Assembly (NCBI GenBank): GCA_023412195.1
Contig: JAEYNZ010000135.1
Coordinates: 1 to 53,085 of the forward strand
DNA from: Bacteroidota bacterium
Lineage (GTDB): Bacteria > Bacteroidota > Bacteroidia > Bacteroidales > Prolixibacteraceae
Direction: 5' to 3'
DNA: 53,085 nt
The notes below the pieces were generated by a model. The model worked only from the letters and a program-made list of their open reading frames with translations, did not search any database and was not told the origin of the DNA. A program made the position numbers and the translations under genes. Position 1 is the stretch's first letter, and each line of letters starts with the position of its first letter. Shown one piece after another: positions 37,261 to 46,301 of this stretch.

Positions 37261-37478
37261 AAGCCAAAATAAAGAATAGGTAACACCCCCAGGTTGCCGA
37301 AGTTCACCGGAAAACATTGTATTGGACTAAAGAGGTATCCCGATTTTTTACAATACAAAATAGCATTAGCTCATACCAGACATACAAATGTCATTCAGGA
37401 TGCCTAAAAAATCAAACCCTGATAATAAGTTAATCATGGAAAAATTAATAGCTTTGAAATATATTAAATATCTGATTC

Positions 37479-39434
37479 ATGAAAATAATTAAATTTTTAT
37501 GGTTACTGACAACCGTAATATGCTTACCCATAACTGCTTTGACAGAAGTAAGATTACCTAAAATATTCAGTTCAAACATGGTTTTGCAACAGGGAATTGA
37601 AATTCCCGTCTGGGGCTGGGCCAACCCGGGCGAACGTGTTGCTGTTATTTTCAATAAAACAACAATTCGCGTCAGGACTGGCAGCGATGGGAAGTGGCAG
37701 GTAAAGTTTCCACCTCAAACTGCCGGTGGTCCGTATAATATGACCATCAGGGGAAAGAACCTGATAGAATTTAACAATATCCTGATTGGGGAAGTGTGGA
37801 TCTGCTCAGGTCAGTCGAACATGGAATGGCGCGTCGACCAAAGCAACAATGCTGAAGAAGAGATCGCTTCAGCAACTTATCCGAAAATAAGGTTATTCAC
37901 TGTACCTAAAGCAGTGGCACAGTCACCGCAGGATGATATCAGTGGTGGTGAATGGGTGGAATGCTCACCCGAAACAGTAGCAGGATTCTCGGCTGTGGGT
38001 TATTTTTTCGGCAGAGACCTGCACCAGGAACTGGATGTTCCAATCGGCCTTATCAACACCTCATGGGGCGGAACGGTTGCTGAAACCTGGATCAGCCCCA
38101 ATACAATCAGCAACGACCCCGACTTCAGGGAAAGGTTGATTGAACTTCAGCAGATGGATCTTGAGAGTTACAGGAAAGCAAAAATGGACCAGATCAAGGA
38201 TATACTTGGAGGTGAAATACCCAAAGAAGATCAGGGAATGAAAGGAAACGATCCGGTATGGGCTGGCCTTGACTTCAATGACAACAACTGGAGAAGCATA
38301 AAAACCCCTATGTACTGGGAAAATCAGGGATACATCGACATTGACGGTATTGGCTGGTACCGCAAAAATGTTCAGCTGAATGAAGAACAGACAAATGCAA
38401 ATCTGACACTTCACCTGGGCAAAATAGACGATTCAGATATTACTTTTTTCAATGGAATAGAAATCGGTAAAACAGAAGGAAAATATGACGAAGAACGGGT
38501 ATATACAATCGATAAGAAATACCTCAGGCCCGGAAAAAACATGATTGCGGTAAGGGTTCATGATACCGGAGGTAATGGTGGCATCTGGGGCGATCCTGAG
38601 AACCAGTTTCTGGCTATCGGGAATGAGAAGGAAGACATCTCAGGTGAATGGAAATTTCGTATTTCAAGAGCTGAAGTGGCTGCAATCAATGTGGGCCCCA
38701 ACTCCTATCCCACCCTGCTGTTCAATGCCATGATCAATCCACTTGTTCCTTATCCTATTAAGGGTGCCATCTGGTACCAGGGCGAATCGAATGCAGGAAG
38801 GGCAAAGCAATACCAGCGGGTATTTCCTTCACTTATAACCGACTGGCGCAACCATTGGAACCAGGGCGATTTCCCCTTCCTGTTTGTTTCTCTTGCCAAT
38901 TACACCGAGGCGCCTGAGCAACCTGGAGAAAGCGATTGGGCAGAGTTACGTGAAGCACAAACGAAAACCTTGTCATTACCTAACACAGGTATGGCACTGG
39001 CCATTGACATAGGTGAAGCAGGAGACATTCATCCCCGGAACAAACAGGATGTCGGCAAAAGGCTGGCTTTGAATGCCTATAAAATTGCTTATGGCAAAGA
39101 TGTTGTACATGCAGGACCCATGTATAAGGAAGTTGTGTTTACAGATGGAAAAGCCATGATTGAATTTTCGGAAACAGGATCGGGGTTGAAGGTAAAAAAC
39201 CGTTACGGCTACCTGAACGGATTTACCCTTGCAGGAGCCGACAGAAAATTCCATTGGGCAAAGGCAGAACTGGTGGACTATAACACGGTAGTAGTTTATT
39301 CAGATGATGTACAAAATCCTGTGGCTGTCCGCTATGGCTGGGCAAACAACCCCGATGACCTGAACCTGTATAATATGGAAGGGTTTCCGGCCAATCCTTT
39401 CCGCACCGACAACTGGCCGGGAATTACAAAATAA
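37479..39434 (+). CDS. Sialate O-acetylesterase (SGNH hydrolase)
   Basis: A 651-residue secreted protein (signal peptide about 1-21). The SASA/SGNH catalytic blocks are present: GQSNM with nucleophile S113, WYQGESNAGR near 430, and D516/H518 in GDIHP. Residues about 245-360 form an inserted beta-sandwich (WENQGYIDIDGIGWYRKNVQLNEEQ..LHLGKIDDSDITFFNG) similar to GH2 sugar-binding domains, common in Bacteroidetes members. The family removes O-acetyl groups from sialic acids, and relatives act on other acetylated sugars. It opens a two-gene unit with the DUF1460 gene 11 bases downstream and diverges from ROK-2. A role in de-acetylating host-type glycans fits the PNGase F-like and GH109 neighbours. 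Confidence 0.93.
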   Translation: MKIIKFLWLLTTVICLPITALTEVRLPKIFSSNMVLQQGIEIPVWGWANPGERVAVIFNKTTIRVRTGSDGKWQVKFPPQTAGGPYNMTIRGKNLIEFNNILIGEVWICSGQSNMEWRVDQSNNAEEEIASATYPKIRLFTVPKAVAQSPQDDISGGEWVECSPETVAGFSAVGYFFGRDLHQELDVPIGLINTSWGGTVAETWISPNTISNDPDFRERLIELQQMDLESYRKAKMDQIKDILGGEIPKEDQGMKGNDPVWAGLDFNDNNWRSIKTPMYWENQGYIDIDGIGWYRKNVQLNEEQTNANLTLHLGKIDDSDITFFNGIEIGKTEGKYDEERVYTIDKKYLRPGKNMIAVRVHDTGGNGGIWGDPENQFLAIGNEKEDISGEWKFRISRAEVAAINVGPNSYPTLLFNAMINPLVPYPIKGAIWYQGESNAGRAKQYQRVFPSLITDWRNHWNQGDFPFLFVSLANYTEAPEQPGESDWAELREAQTKTLSLPNTGMALAIDIGEAGDIHPRNKQDVGKRLALNAYKIAYGKDVVHAGPMYKEVVFTDGKAMIEFSETGSGLKVKNRYGYLNGFTLAGADRKFHWAKAELVDYNTVVVYSDDVQNPVAVRYGWANNPDDLNLYNMEGFPANPFRTDNWPGITK

Positions 39435-39445
39435 TAATATGCCAT

Positions 39446-40306
39446 ATGAAACCTGCCTATCTTTTAATCCTGCTTTTTCTTTTTACGCAATGTTCAGGTA
39501 TCAATAAAGCAAGGGTAGACCCTTATTCTACATCACTTGGAGAAGACACCGAGATCCTGGCTATGCTTCTGGAAGAGTTTGACGGAGAATCACAAACTCC
39601 TTCGGGCGAGCTGATGGTAAAAGTTGGCTCTTATTTTCTTGAAACACCCTATGTGGCTAATACACTTGAACGTGATGGTGATGAACAGTTAATCATCAAT
39701 TTAAGGGAACTCGATTGTACAACCTTTGCTGAAAGTTGTCTGGCCATTACCAGAACCATACAGAGTGGAAAACCTACACTTGACCAGTACACAAAAGAAC
39801 TGGTAAATGTACGGTACCGGAATTCGAAAATAAAGGGATATACATCGAGGCTTCATTACACCACCGACTGGATATGGGAGAACCAGCAGAAACAACTGGT
39901 GCGGGATGTGACAAAGGAAATAGCAGACATACCCTATGAAAAAACGATCAATTTCATGAGCACCCACCCCGACAGCTACATGCAACTGAAGGCAAACACG
40001 CGGCTTGTGGAAGAGATGGCTGCCATTGAAAAAGACATTACAAACAGATCATATTATTATATCCCTAAAGAAAAGCTTGCGGGTTTTGAAAGCAGGTTGC
40101 AGGATGGCGATATTGTGGCGCTGACAACCAGTATTGGCGGACTGGATGTTTCGCATATGGGGATCCTTGTCAGGAAAAACAACCGCATACATTTGTTGCA
40201 TGCCTCTTTAACTGCAAAAAAGGTTGTTCTTTCAGAAGAAACCCTGGAAGATTACCTGAAGAACAGTAAATCGGTGACCGGAATCATTGTGGCGAGGCCG
40301 ATTTAA
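39446..40306 (+). CDS. DUF1460 (N-acetylmuramoyl-L-alanine amidase-like) lipoprotein
   Basis: A 286-residue protein with lipobox LFTQC (Cys16), so probably a lipoprotein. The fold is NlpC/P60-like: active-site Cys in LDCTTFAE (about 93) and His in VSHMGIL (about 237), with a further conserved HLLHAS. DUF1460 members in Bacteroides are periplasmic amidases that act on peptidoglycan fragments. It directly follows the sialate O-acetylesterase (11 bases) and is convergent with the PQQ dehydrogenase. Whether it acts on muropeptides or on another amide in this glycan context is unclear. Confidence 0.88.
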   Translation: MKPAYLLILLFLFTQCSGINKARVDPYSTSLGEDTEILAMLLEEFDGESQTPSGELMVKVGSYFLETPYVANTLERDGDEQLIINLRELDCTTFAESCLAITRTIQSGKPTLDQYTKELVNVRYRNSKIKGYTSRLHYTTDWIWENQQKQLVRDVTKEIADIPYEKTINFMSTHPDSYMQLKANTRLVEEMAAIEKDITNRSYYYIPKEKLAGFESRLQDGDIVALTTSIGGLDVSHMGILVRKNNRIHLLHASLTAKKVVLSEETLEDYLKNSKSVTGIIVARPI

Positions 40307-40317
40307 CCCCGTGTTTA

Positions 40318-42465
40318 TTACTCCGGCAAGGCAAACGCCACGTAGCTGTTACCCGGAGGGGTTCCCATTTTACCTCCCCCGCATGCAATGACAACATACT
40401 GCCGTCCGCTGACTTCATATACTGCAGGTGTGGCATAACCTCCGGCAGGCAGCTTATACTTCCATAATTCTTTACCGCTATTCTTGTCAAAGGCACGGAT
40501 GTACTCATCTTTGGAGGCAGCAATAAATAAAAGCCCGCCTGCTGTAACCACAGGCCCTCCATAATTTTCGGTTCCTGTTTGTGTTATACCCCTTTTGGTG
40601 AGTTCAGGAAATTCGCCCAGCGGAACCTGCCACAGGATTTCCCCGGCATTCAGATCAATTGCCGACAGGGTGCCCCAGGGAGGTTTTGCTGCCGGATATC
40701 CTTCCTGATCGGTAAAGCGATTGTAACCGGTATGGGTATAAGGCAGATCTTCAAGGTTTTCTTCAATACCCTGCATATGCGCGTCCTCGTTGGGCTCTTT
40801 GTACAGGTACGACATCAGCATGTTTATTTCTTCCTCAGGAAGGTGCCTGTACGATGGCATAAAACCTTTGCCTGATTTAATGATTTCCAGTGCAGCAGCC
40901 TGATCCATTCTCTCTCCAAGATCCAGGAGGGCAGGATAATTTGAGCCCGGATTTCCTTCAAAATTCTGCCCGTGACACATGGCACAATTTAGCCTGTATA
41001 TACGTTCACCAGGTTGCATTTGTGCCACTTCCCCTGAACCGGTTTCTACCATGGTCAGAATCCAGGGCATTGTATTGCTGTTTACATAAAGGATGGAAGT
41101 CTGAGGATCAAAAGCCGCTCCTCCCCATTCTCCGCCTCCATCGAAGCCCGGGAAAATAATAGTTCCCTCAAGGGAAGGTGGAATATAAGGCTCGCCTGTG
41201 CGCACGTTCTTTAAAACTTCAGAAACATGCTCACGTGATTCAGGAGAAATGTCAGTGATATCATCCATCGTAAGCACCTGTGGAGAAAAAGGCGGAGGCC
41301 GGACAGGAAACGGCTGAACAGGCCATGCTTCTTCTCCCTTCAGATCAGAAGGAGGCACAGGCCTCTCTTCAACAGGGAACAGTGGTTCTCCGGTTTCCCT
41401 GTCAAGCAGGAAAACAAATCCAGATTTTGTAATCTGGGCAACAGCATCTTTTTCTTTTCCGTCATGTGTTACTTTAACAAGGTTTGGAGGGGCAGGAAGG
41501 TCACGGTCCCAGATATCATGATAAACAGTCTGAAAATGCCAGATTCTTTCACCTGTGGCAGCATTGAGTGCCAGTACGCAATTGGAAAAAAGGTTCTGGC
41601 CTTTCCTGTTGCCTCCCCAGAAATCAAAAGAAGCAGACCCTGTTGGGATGTAAACAATGCCCCGTCCTTCATCGAGGCTCATTCCGGCCCAGCAGTTGGC
41701 TCCCCCTGCCTCTTCCCAGGCTCCTTCAGGCCAGGTATTGTAACCAAATTCTCCTGGCTGAGGTATGGTATGAAATACCCATTCCAGTTTACCCGATTTA
41801 ACATTGTATGCTCTTATATATCCCGGGGCGGCATCCGCATTTTCAGAAACACGAGACCCCATGATGATCAGGTTACGGTAAATAATTCCCGGCGTCGTAG
41901 CCACTACATAATTATCTTCTGCATCAGGTCCGAGGCCTTCTTTAAGAGCAACTGCTCCCTGGTTGCCAAAACCCGGAATGAGTTTTCCTGTGGTTGCATC
42001 CAGGGCATATAAAGCTGGGCCGGCGGTGAAAAATATCCGTTTGTCTTGTCCATCCGACCAGTAGGTGACTCCTCTGTTTACATTCATTGAAAAATCGACC
42101 TGTTGTGCCGGATTATATTCCCAAATGCGTTTACCTGTGGCAGCATTCAGAGCAAATACCCTGAGCTTTGGAGAAGTACCGTAAAGTACGCCATCAATAA
42201 TAAGAGGATTACATTGGATCTGGGTCCGGTCGTCAGAACTGATTCTTTCAGTCCGGTACTCCCAGACAGGTTCAAGAAGATGAACATTTGCGGCTGAAAT
42301 TTCAGCAAGGGGTGAGTACTGGCTGCTGCTGTTGTCGCCAAGGTATACAGGCCAGTCGGTATTGGGACCTGATCCCCGGTCATTTTGTGTTGCGCAACCT
42401 GTGATCAGATTAAATAATATCGCAAGGCATGGAATGATGAAAGGTTTATTACTGTTCATTTTCAT
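40318..42465 (-). CDS. PQQ-dependent dehydrogenase with inserted cytochrome c domain, lipoprotein
   Basis: A 715-residue quinoprotein. A lipoprotein signal ends in LITGC, followed by WPVYLGDNSSSQYSPLAEI, typical of soluble/GCD-like PQQ dehydrogenases. Eight-bladed propeller repeats are visible (LFALNAATGKRIWEY, ALDATTGKLIPGF, VLALNAATGERIWHF, FLLDRETGEPLFPV, AIDLNAGEILWQV, AFDKNSGKELWKY). Between the early and late blades a class I cytochrome c is inserted (CAMCH near residue 495, axial Met probably in KGFMPSYRHL). Electrons from sugar or alcohol oxidation could pass directly to the haem. No PQQ biosynthesis genes are visible, so the cofactor may be taken up. It is convergent with DUF1460 and downstream of the sugar-isomerase and MocA genes. 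Confidence 0.92.
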   Translation of the reverse strand: MKMNSNKPFIIPCLAILFNLITGCATQNDRGSGPNTDWPVYLGDNSSSQYSPLAEISAANVHLLEPVWEYRTERISSDDRTQIQCNPLIIDGVLYGTSPKLRVFALNAATGKRIWEYNPAQQVDFSMNVNRGVTYWSDGQDKRIFFTAGPALYALDATTGKLIPGFGNQGAVALKEGLGPDAEDNYVVATTPGIIYRNLIIMGSRVSENADAAPGYIRAYNVKSGKLEWVFHTIPQPGEFGYNTWPEGAWEEAGGANCWAGMSLDEGRGIVYIPTGSASFDFWGGNRKGQNLFSNCVLALNAATGERIWHFQTVYHDIWDRDLPAPPNLVKVTHDGKEKDAVAQITKSGFVFLLDRETGEPLFPVEERPVPPSDLKGEEAWPVQPFPVRPPPFSPQVLTMDDITDISPESREHVSEVLKNVRTGEPYIPPSLEGTIIFPGFDGGGEWGGAAFDPQTSILYVNSNTMPWILTMVETGSGEVAQMQPGERIYRLNCAMCHGQNFEGNPGSNYPALLDLGERMDQAAALEIIKSGKGFMPSYRHLPEEEINMLMSYLYKEPNEDAHMQGIEENLEDLPYTHTGYNRFTDQEGYPAAKPPWGTLSAIDLNAGEILWQVPLGEFPELTKRGITQTGTENYGGPVVTAGGLLFIAASKDEYIRAFDKNSGKELWKYKLPAGGYATPAVYEVSGRQYVVIACGGGKMGTPPGNSYVAFALPE

Positions 42466-42579
42466 TTTTAAAGATCCAAAGAAACATCAGGTTTATCCAA
42501 ATCCTACTCATCTCATCCTTCTGAACAAGCCTGCATGTTGAAAAGTTTACCGGAAACATGTTGAACGGCAGGCATAAAA

Positions 42580-42693
42580 AAAGAGGCTTCATTCATCTTC
42601 TTAAGGTTGCAGGAGATGTATCATGATATGAAATTCTCCTGAACCTGAAAACAGATGAAAAAGCCTCTTTCAATCCTGCAAATATTTTGCAGG
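42580..42693 (-). terminator. Tandem hairpins and terminator after the TIM-barrel gene
   Basis: Reading the minus strand from the stop at 42705, first comes an 8-bp hairpin with a 3-base loop (CCTGCAAA / TTTGCAGG, 42675-42693). Then a long structured element closes with AAAGAGGCTT / AAGCCTCTTT (42580-42589 with 42661-42670), with inner pairing TCATCT/AGATGA and AGGTT..AGGAGA / TCTCCTGAACCT, ending in a T-run at 42574-42580. The closing stem plus T-run is a rho-independent terminator; the inner structure is longer than needed. Confidence 0.75.
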
Positions 42694-42704
42694 GACCTTA
42701 GATG

Positions 42705-43565
42705 TTACATATTTTTCAAATAATCGGCACTGGGGCCAAAAGCTTCTGGTGCCATTTCCACGTAAAAGTTTTTCACTCCACCTTTCTGGGCAGCTTTGAA
42801 AAAATCGCTCCAGTCAACATCTCCCTGCCCCACGGGTACCTGACTTTTCTTTCCGGCAGAGTAATCGGCAAGATGGGCTGATATAAACCTTCCCGGGTAT
42901 TTACGGAAATAATCGGCTGCCTTATACCCGATATCCACAACTGCAACCTGGAACTGCATTTTCACAAGTTTAGGATCGAACTGTTTGAGAAGGGCATCAT
43001 AAATGAGTTCATTGCCACGTTTTTCAAATTCCATATGGTGATTGTGAAAGCCCATCTGGATGCCGGCCTTTTTGGTCTTTTCACCAATGGCGTTCAGTTC
43101 ATCGGCTGCACGGCAGTAATCGTCAACCGAAGCATCTTTGGGCAACCAGAAACTTGATGCAATCATCTGTTTCATGCCCAATCCCTGGGCCCATTCAATG
43201 CGGTTATCGAGGTGATCACGAAGTTCGCCCATATTATAATGCGAACTTGTGCACACCAGTCCAGCATCTTCGATTATTTTCTTCATCTCCCTGCCACTCA
43301 TATTGTTCAATGGCTTAAATCCGGCATCGGAGTATCCCAGGGGAGAACACATCTCCACTTCAGTGTAACCCATGGAAGCCATTTTCATGAGTGTTTTGGA
43401 AAATTCGTTTACAAGTGTTTCCCTGATGGTCCAGACCTGGAAACCAAAGGGCACCTGTTTTTTGGCTCCCATGCCATATCCGTTCAGGGGTAACTGGCTC
43501 ATCAATGCAGCTGCTCCCAATGAAGCACCACTCACTTTAATAAAATTGCGTCTTGAATAATTCAT
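42705..43565 (-). CDS. Tat-exported xylose-isomerase-like TIM-barrel (sugar isomerase/epimerase)
   Basis: A 286-residue protein with a twin-arginine signal (YSRRNFIKVSGASLGAAAL) and an AP-endonuclease-2/xylose-isomerase-like barrel. Candidate metal ligands are in VEMCS (E near 72), GFHNHHMEFE (His/Glu, about 186-195), VDIG (Asp about 224) and VEMAP near the C-terminus. The family includes sugar isomerases, epimerases and lyases acting on 3-keto sugars. It lies 55 bases after the stop of the Tat-exported MocA-type oxidoreductase on the same strand, a pairing common in Bacteroidetes sugar-oxidation clusters. Substrate unknown. Confidence 0.87.
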   Translation of the reverse strand: MNYSRRNFIKVSGASLGAAALMSQLPLNGYGMGAKKQVPFGFQVWTIRETLVNEFSKTLMKMASMGYTEVEMCSPLGYSDAGFKPLNNMSGREMKKIIEDAGLVCTSSHYNMGELRDHLDNRIEWAQGLGMKQMIASSFWLPKDASVDDYCRAADELNAIGEKTKKAGIQMGFHNHHMEFEKRGNELIYDALLKQFDPKLVKMQFQVAVVDIGYKAADYFRKYPGRFISAHLADYSAGKKSQVPVGQGDVDWSDFFKAAQKGGVKNFYVEMAPEAFGPSADYLKNM

Positions 43566-43620
43566 AAAAAATTAAATCCTAATTAATGATAGTTTATCGT
43601 TAAATCACACAGAGGTCATG

Positions 43621-45189
43621 CTATACTTCATCAAGGCTCCAGCCTTTTCTGTATTCGCGTCTGAGATATTCATTGGCTGCTGGAACATTTGTAACCTGCC
43701 TTATTTGTGCATCGTATTTCAGGGTCTTGCCCGAACGCAGTGCAGCTGCATACAGGTTGACAGCCTCAGTAATCGGCCATGCATGCCTGAAACTGCCATC
43801 TGTCTGCTGGTTATTTTTAACGGCATCTGTAAAACGCTGGATTCCGGACACCCTTGGATAGGTAACCTTTTTATCAAGATCCTTTGCAAGGTTCAAATCA
43901 CCGGAAAGCACATAAGGGTCAGCCAGGGTAAATGTTGATGAAAGGATTTTGCCCTTATCGCCTACAAACATCATCCCTTCGGCAGGAAATTCCTTATTCT
44001 GTGCGTAAAACTCTTCAGGTACAGGAGGCCTCATTCCGCCGTCATGCCAGATCAGATCAACAGCCGGACGGTTCCCTTTTGCAGGATATTTGAACCTGAC
44101 TGAACTTGCAACAGGGAATGAATAATCATTTTGAATTTTATATGCGGTCCCGTTTTCATTTAATCCACACAAGTGACTAAGGTGAGGCTCAACAACAGTG
44201 GGGTTCTCCAGTTCCAGTCCCCTGAAAACAGTCCACAGGCTGTAATGCCCCATGTCGGCCATTGCACCGCCTCCGAAATCATACCAGCCCCTGAATACCA
44301 TATTTGTATAATGAGGATGGTACGGGCGTGAAGCTTCGGGCCCCAGCCATAAATCCCAGTCGAAGCCTTTTGGCAGTGCCGGTTGGTCGGCAGGAATTAC
44401 AGGGTACTGGGGCCACACTGGCCTGTTCGACCAGTTGTGCACTTCACGAAGGGTACCGATTACGCCTCCGTTGATCCATGCCAGCACCTGTTCCATGGAA
44501 CCATTGCTTTCCCAGGGGATAAAGTGTGTAATAACTTCCGATTTTTTAGCCATTTCAACCACGCGGTAGCCTTCCTCCAGCCTGTTGGCAATTGGCTTGT
44601 GCATGGTCATGTGGATGCCCCGTTTTAGGGCGGCTGCTGCCATAACCCCATGCAGGTGGTCGGTGGCCATAATTTTAACCGCATCGATGTTTTTTTCCTT
44701 TTCGAACATCTCACGGAAGTCGGCATATGCTGCACACTTGTAGGTACCTTCAGGCCTGAACTTCGCATAGTAGGCATCAATGATATCTCTCCCGTTATCG
44801 CGGCCCCCGGGAATCCTGCCGTCGCCACCGCACTTCCAGTTTGGATTACCGATGGCTTTGCACAATTCGTTCAGCAGTCCTTTGGGACTCCAGTCATAAT
44901 AACCAATAGCTTCCTTTTGCGGATCGCATACGGCAGTAACCTGCACATCAGGTATCTGGAGCAGGGCGGGCAGTTCGCGAAGTCCCTGCGTACCTGCACC
45001 AATATAGGCAACATTGATTTTGTCACTGGGCGCCACGTATTTTGAACCACCCAACACATGGGCGGGCACCACGGTCAGTCCAACAGCTGCCGATGTGATG
45101 CCGCCAATGAAGGTACGGCGGTCAATACCGACAGGAGAATGTTGGGAACTTTTTTGAGTGAATGACTTTTGTGAAGAATTCTTATCCAT
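43621..45189 (-). CDS. Tat-exported Gfo/Idh/MocA family oxidoreductase
   Basis: A 522-residue protein. A Tat signal (DRRTFIGGITSAAVGLTVVPA) lies after an unusual Ser/Gln-rich 22-residue start. The Rossmann motif is INVAYIGAGTQG (about 58-69). The family EKP region reads MHKPIANRL, keeping the catalytic Lys and Pro but replacing Glu by His. An insertion of about 45 residues after the second strand (YYDWSPKGLLNEL..GGRDNGRDI) is typical of the larger secreted Bacteroidetes members. These bind NAD(P) pre-folded before export and act on sugars. It is the first gene of the unit with the TIM-barrel protein and differs from the GH109-type paralogue at 18992-20458. Confidence 0.9.
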   Translation of the reverse strand: MDKNSSQKSFTQKSSQHSPVGIDRRTFIGGITSAAVGLTVVPAHVLGGSKYVAPSDKINVAYIGAGTQGLRELPALLQIPDVQVTAVCDPQKEAIGYYDWSPKGLLNELCKAIGNPNWKCGGDGRIPGGRDNGRDIIDAYYAKFRPEGTYKCAAYADFREMFEKEKNIDAVKIMATDHLHGVMAAAALKRGIHMTMHKPIANRLEEGYRVVEMAKKSEVITHFIPWESNGSMEQVLAWINGGVIGTLREVHNWSNRPVWPQYPVIPADQPALPKGFDWDLWLGPEASRPYHPHYTNMVFRGWYDFGGGAMADMGHYSLWTVFRGLELENPTVVEPHLSHLCGLNENGTAYKIQNDYSFPVASSVRFKYPAKGNRPAVDLIWHDGGMRPPVPEEFYAQNKEFPAEGMMFVGDKGKILSSTFTLADPYVLSGDLNLAKDLDKKVTYPRVSGIQRFTDAVKNNQQTDGSFRHAWPITEAVNLYAAALRSGKTLKYDAQIRQVTNVPAANEYLRREYRKGWSLDEV

Positions 45190-45356
45190 AGTTATGCTGG
45201 TTTAGAAAATTTTATTGTACAGGCTAAATTAGCTGATAATTTTCTAAACTTTAACACGCTGCCGGAACTTTCTTTTGATTTCCTGAAAGAGGTTTCAATA
45301 TGCCTTTCATCAACGGCCAAATTTATAGAAGGCAGCTTTCACTAAATCATTTTTTT

Positions 45357-46169
45357 TCAATTTGCCGGGACGATTTTGTTAATCTTGTCTTTTATAAGTT
45401 CAAGTTCTTCCCTGATGGAGCCAAGCTGGCCGTGCAGGTATTCCGGTCCGGCAGGCTCAGGCACTTCGGAAGAAATATAATGTACAAATTTCCAGACTTC
45501 ACGCACTTCGCCGAGGGGCAAATCATAGGGAGTATATTCGGTGTTGAGGGAAATCATCCGGAGGGAGCCTTTTTCCTTCAGTTCATTTCTTACTTTTTTG
45601 AATACAATCCCTTCATTGAGCGTAAGGACGATGTACAGCCCGTTATCTTTCACATCGCCCAGGTCTTGAACATATTCACCGGTCACCCAGCTTTTGTCGG
45701 GTACAGGCAGCATGGAATCGCCCGATACCTGGAAGGTACGGTACTTTTTTTCAGAAGAAAGGAAAGGCAGCTGAAAAACCGGCAAGCCGGAAATATATTC
45801 GGGATCAAAGTATCCGGTAGTATAACCTGCTTTTGCCTTAATGGAAACCAGTTCGATATTGTCTTGGTTTTGGCTGTCAACCGTAGTGGTAAGCACCCGC
45901 AGTTCGTTGCCTTTCACAAACACATCGGATCCGTTTTCAACGATGTAAAGCTGACTCTCCCTGAGTTTTGACAAATCGATCCGCAGCAGGGTGTCGATGG
46001 AAAGATGAAACAGGTCGGAGAGAGCAATCAGGATGTTCACCGGAGGTACAGCCGTACCATTTTCGTAATTATTAACATTCGACCTTTTAATACCCAGTGT
46101 GTCAGCAAGTGTGCTTTGTGTATAACGTTTTCTTTTTCTCAAAAAACGAATATTTGATGACAGGTGCAT
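45357..46169 (-). CDS. LexA-like HTH/S24 peptidase transcriptional repressor
   Basis: A 270-residue regulator. An XRE-type helix-turn-helix spans 5-60 (YTQSTLADTLGIKRSNVNNYENG). A peptidase S24 domain follows, with a cleavage-type Ala-Gly at 114-115 (KAKAGY), nucleophile S152 in VSGDSM and general base K191/K192 in GIVFKKV. The spacings are close to LexA. The last 25 residues are predicted coiled coil (GSIREELELIKDKINKI). It should bind as a dimer and self-cleave when DNA damage activates RecA. It diverges from dinB across 132 bases, the usual layout for a repressor of a mutagenesis cassette. Confidence 0.9.
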   Translation of the reverse strand: MHLSSNIRFLRKRKRYTQSTLADTLGIKRSNVNNYENGTAVPPVNILIALSDLFHLSIDTLLRIDLSKLRESQLYIVENGSDVFVKGNELRVLTTTVDSQNQDNIELVSIKAKAGYTTGYFDPEYISGLPVFQLPFLSSEKKYRTFQVSGDSMLPVPDKSWVTGEYVQDLGDVKDNGLYIVLTLNEGIVFKKVRNELKEKGSLRMISLNTEYTPYDLPLGEVREVWKFVHYISSEVPEPAGPEYLHGQLGSIREELELIKDKINKIVPAN

Positions 46170-46188
46170 TTTGTTGTGTTTAAAATTA

Positions 46189-46229
46189 TGACTATTTTAT
46201 AACCGTAGTTTTTGATTATTTATCAGTCA
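46189..46229. promoter_or_regulatory. Candidate operator between the S24 repressor and dinB
   Basis: TGACTATTTTATAA (46189-46202) and the reverse complement of TTATTTATCAGTCA (46216-46229) agree at 10 of 14 positions, giving an imperfect inverted repeat with TGACT ends in the divergent promoter region. This is a weak, by-eye candidate for the repressor site. Confidence 0.3.
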
Positions 46230-46301
46230 AAATTAAGAAGTTTTTTTGAATTGTGCAATAGAAATTAACAAGATAAAGGGATTTAAAGGGAGGAAAATGA
46301 A

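Noticed and set aside
41464..42012. 182-codon plus-strand open frame
   Set aside because: Fully antisense to the PQQ dehydrogenase; its composition mirrors that coding sequence and no family pattern is visible.
45300..45971. 223-codon plus-strand open frame
   Set aside because: It lies antisense inside the S24 repressor gene, has no recognisable domain and no promoter or start context; it is a shadow of the well-supported minus-strand gene.
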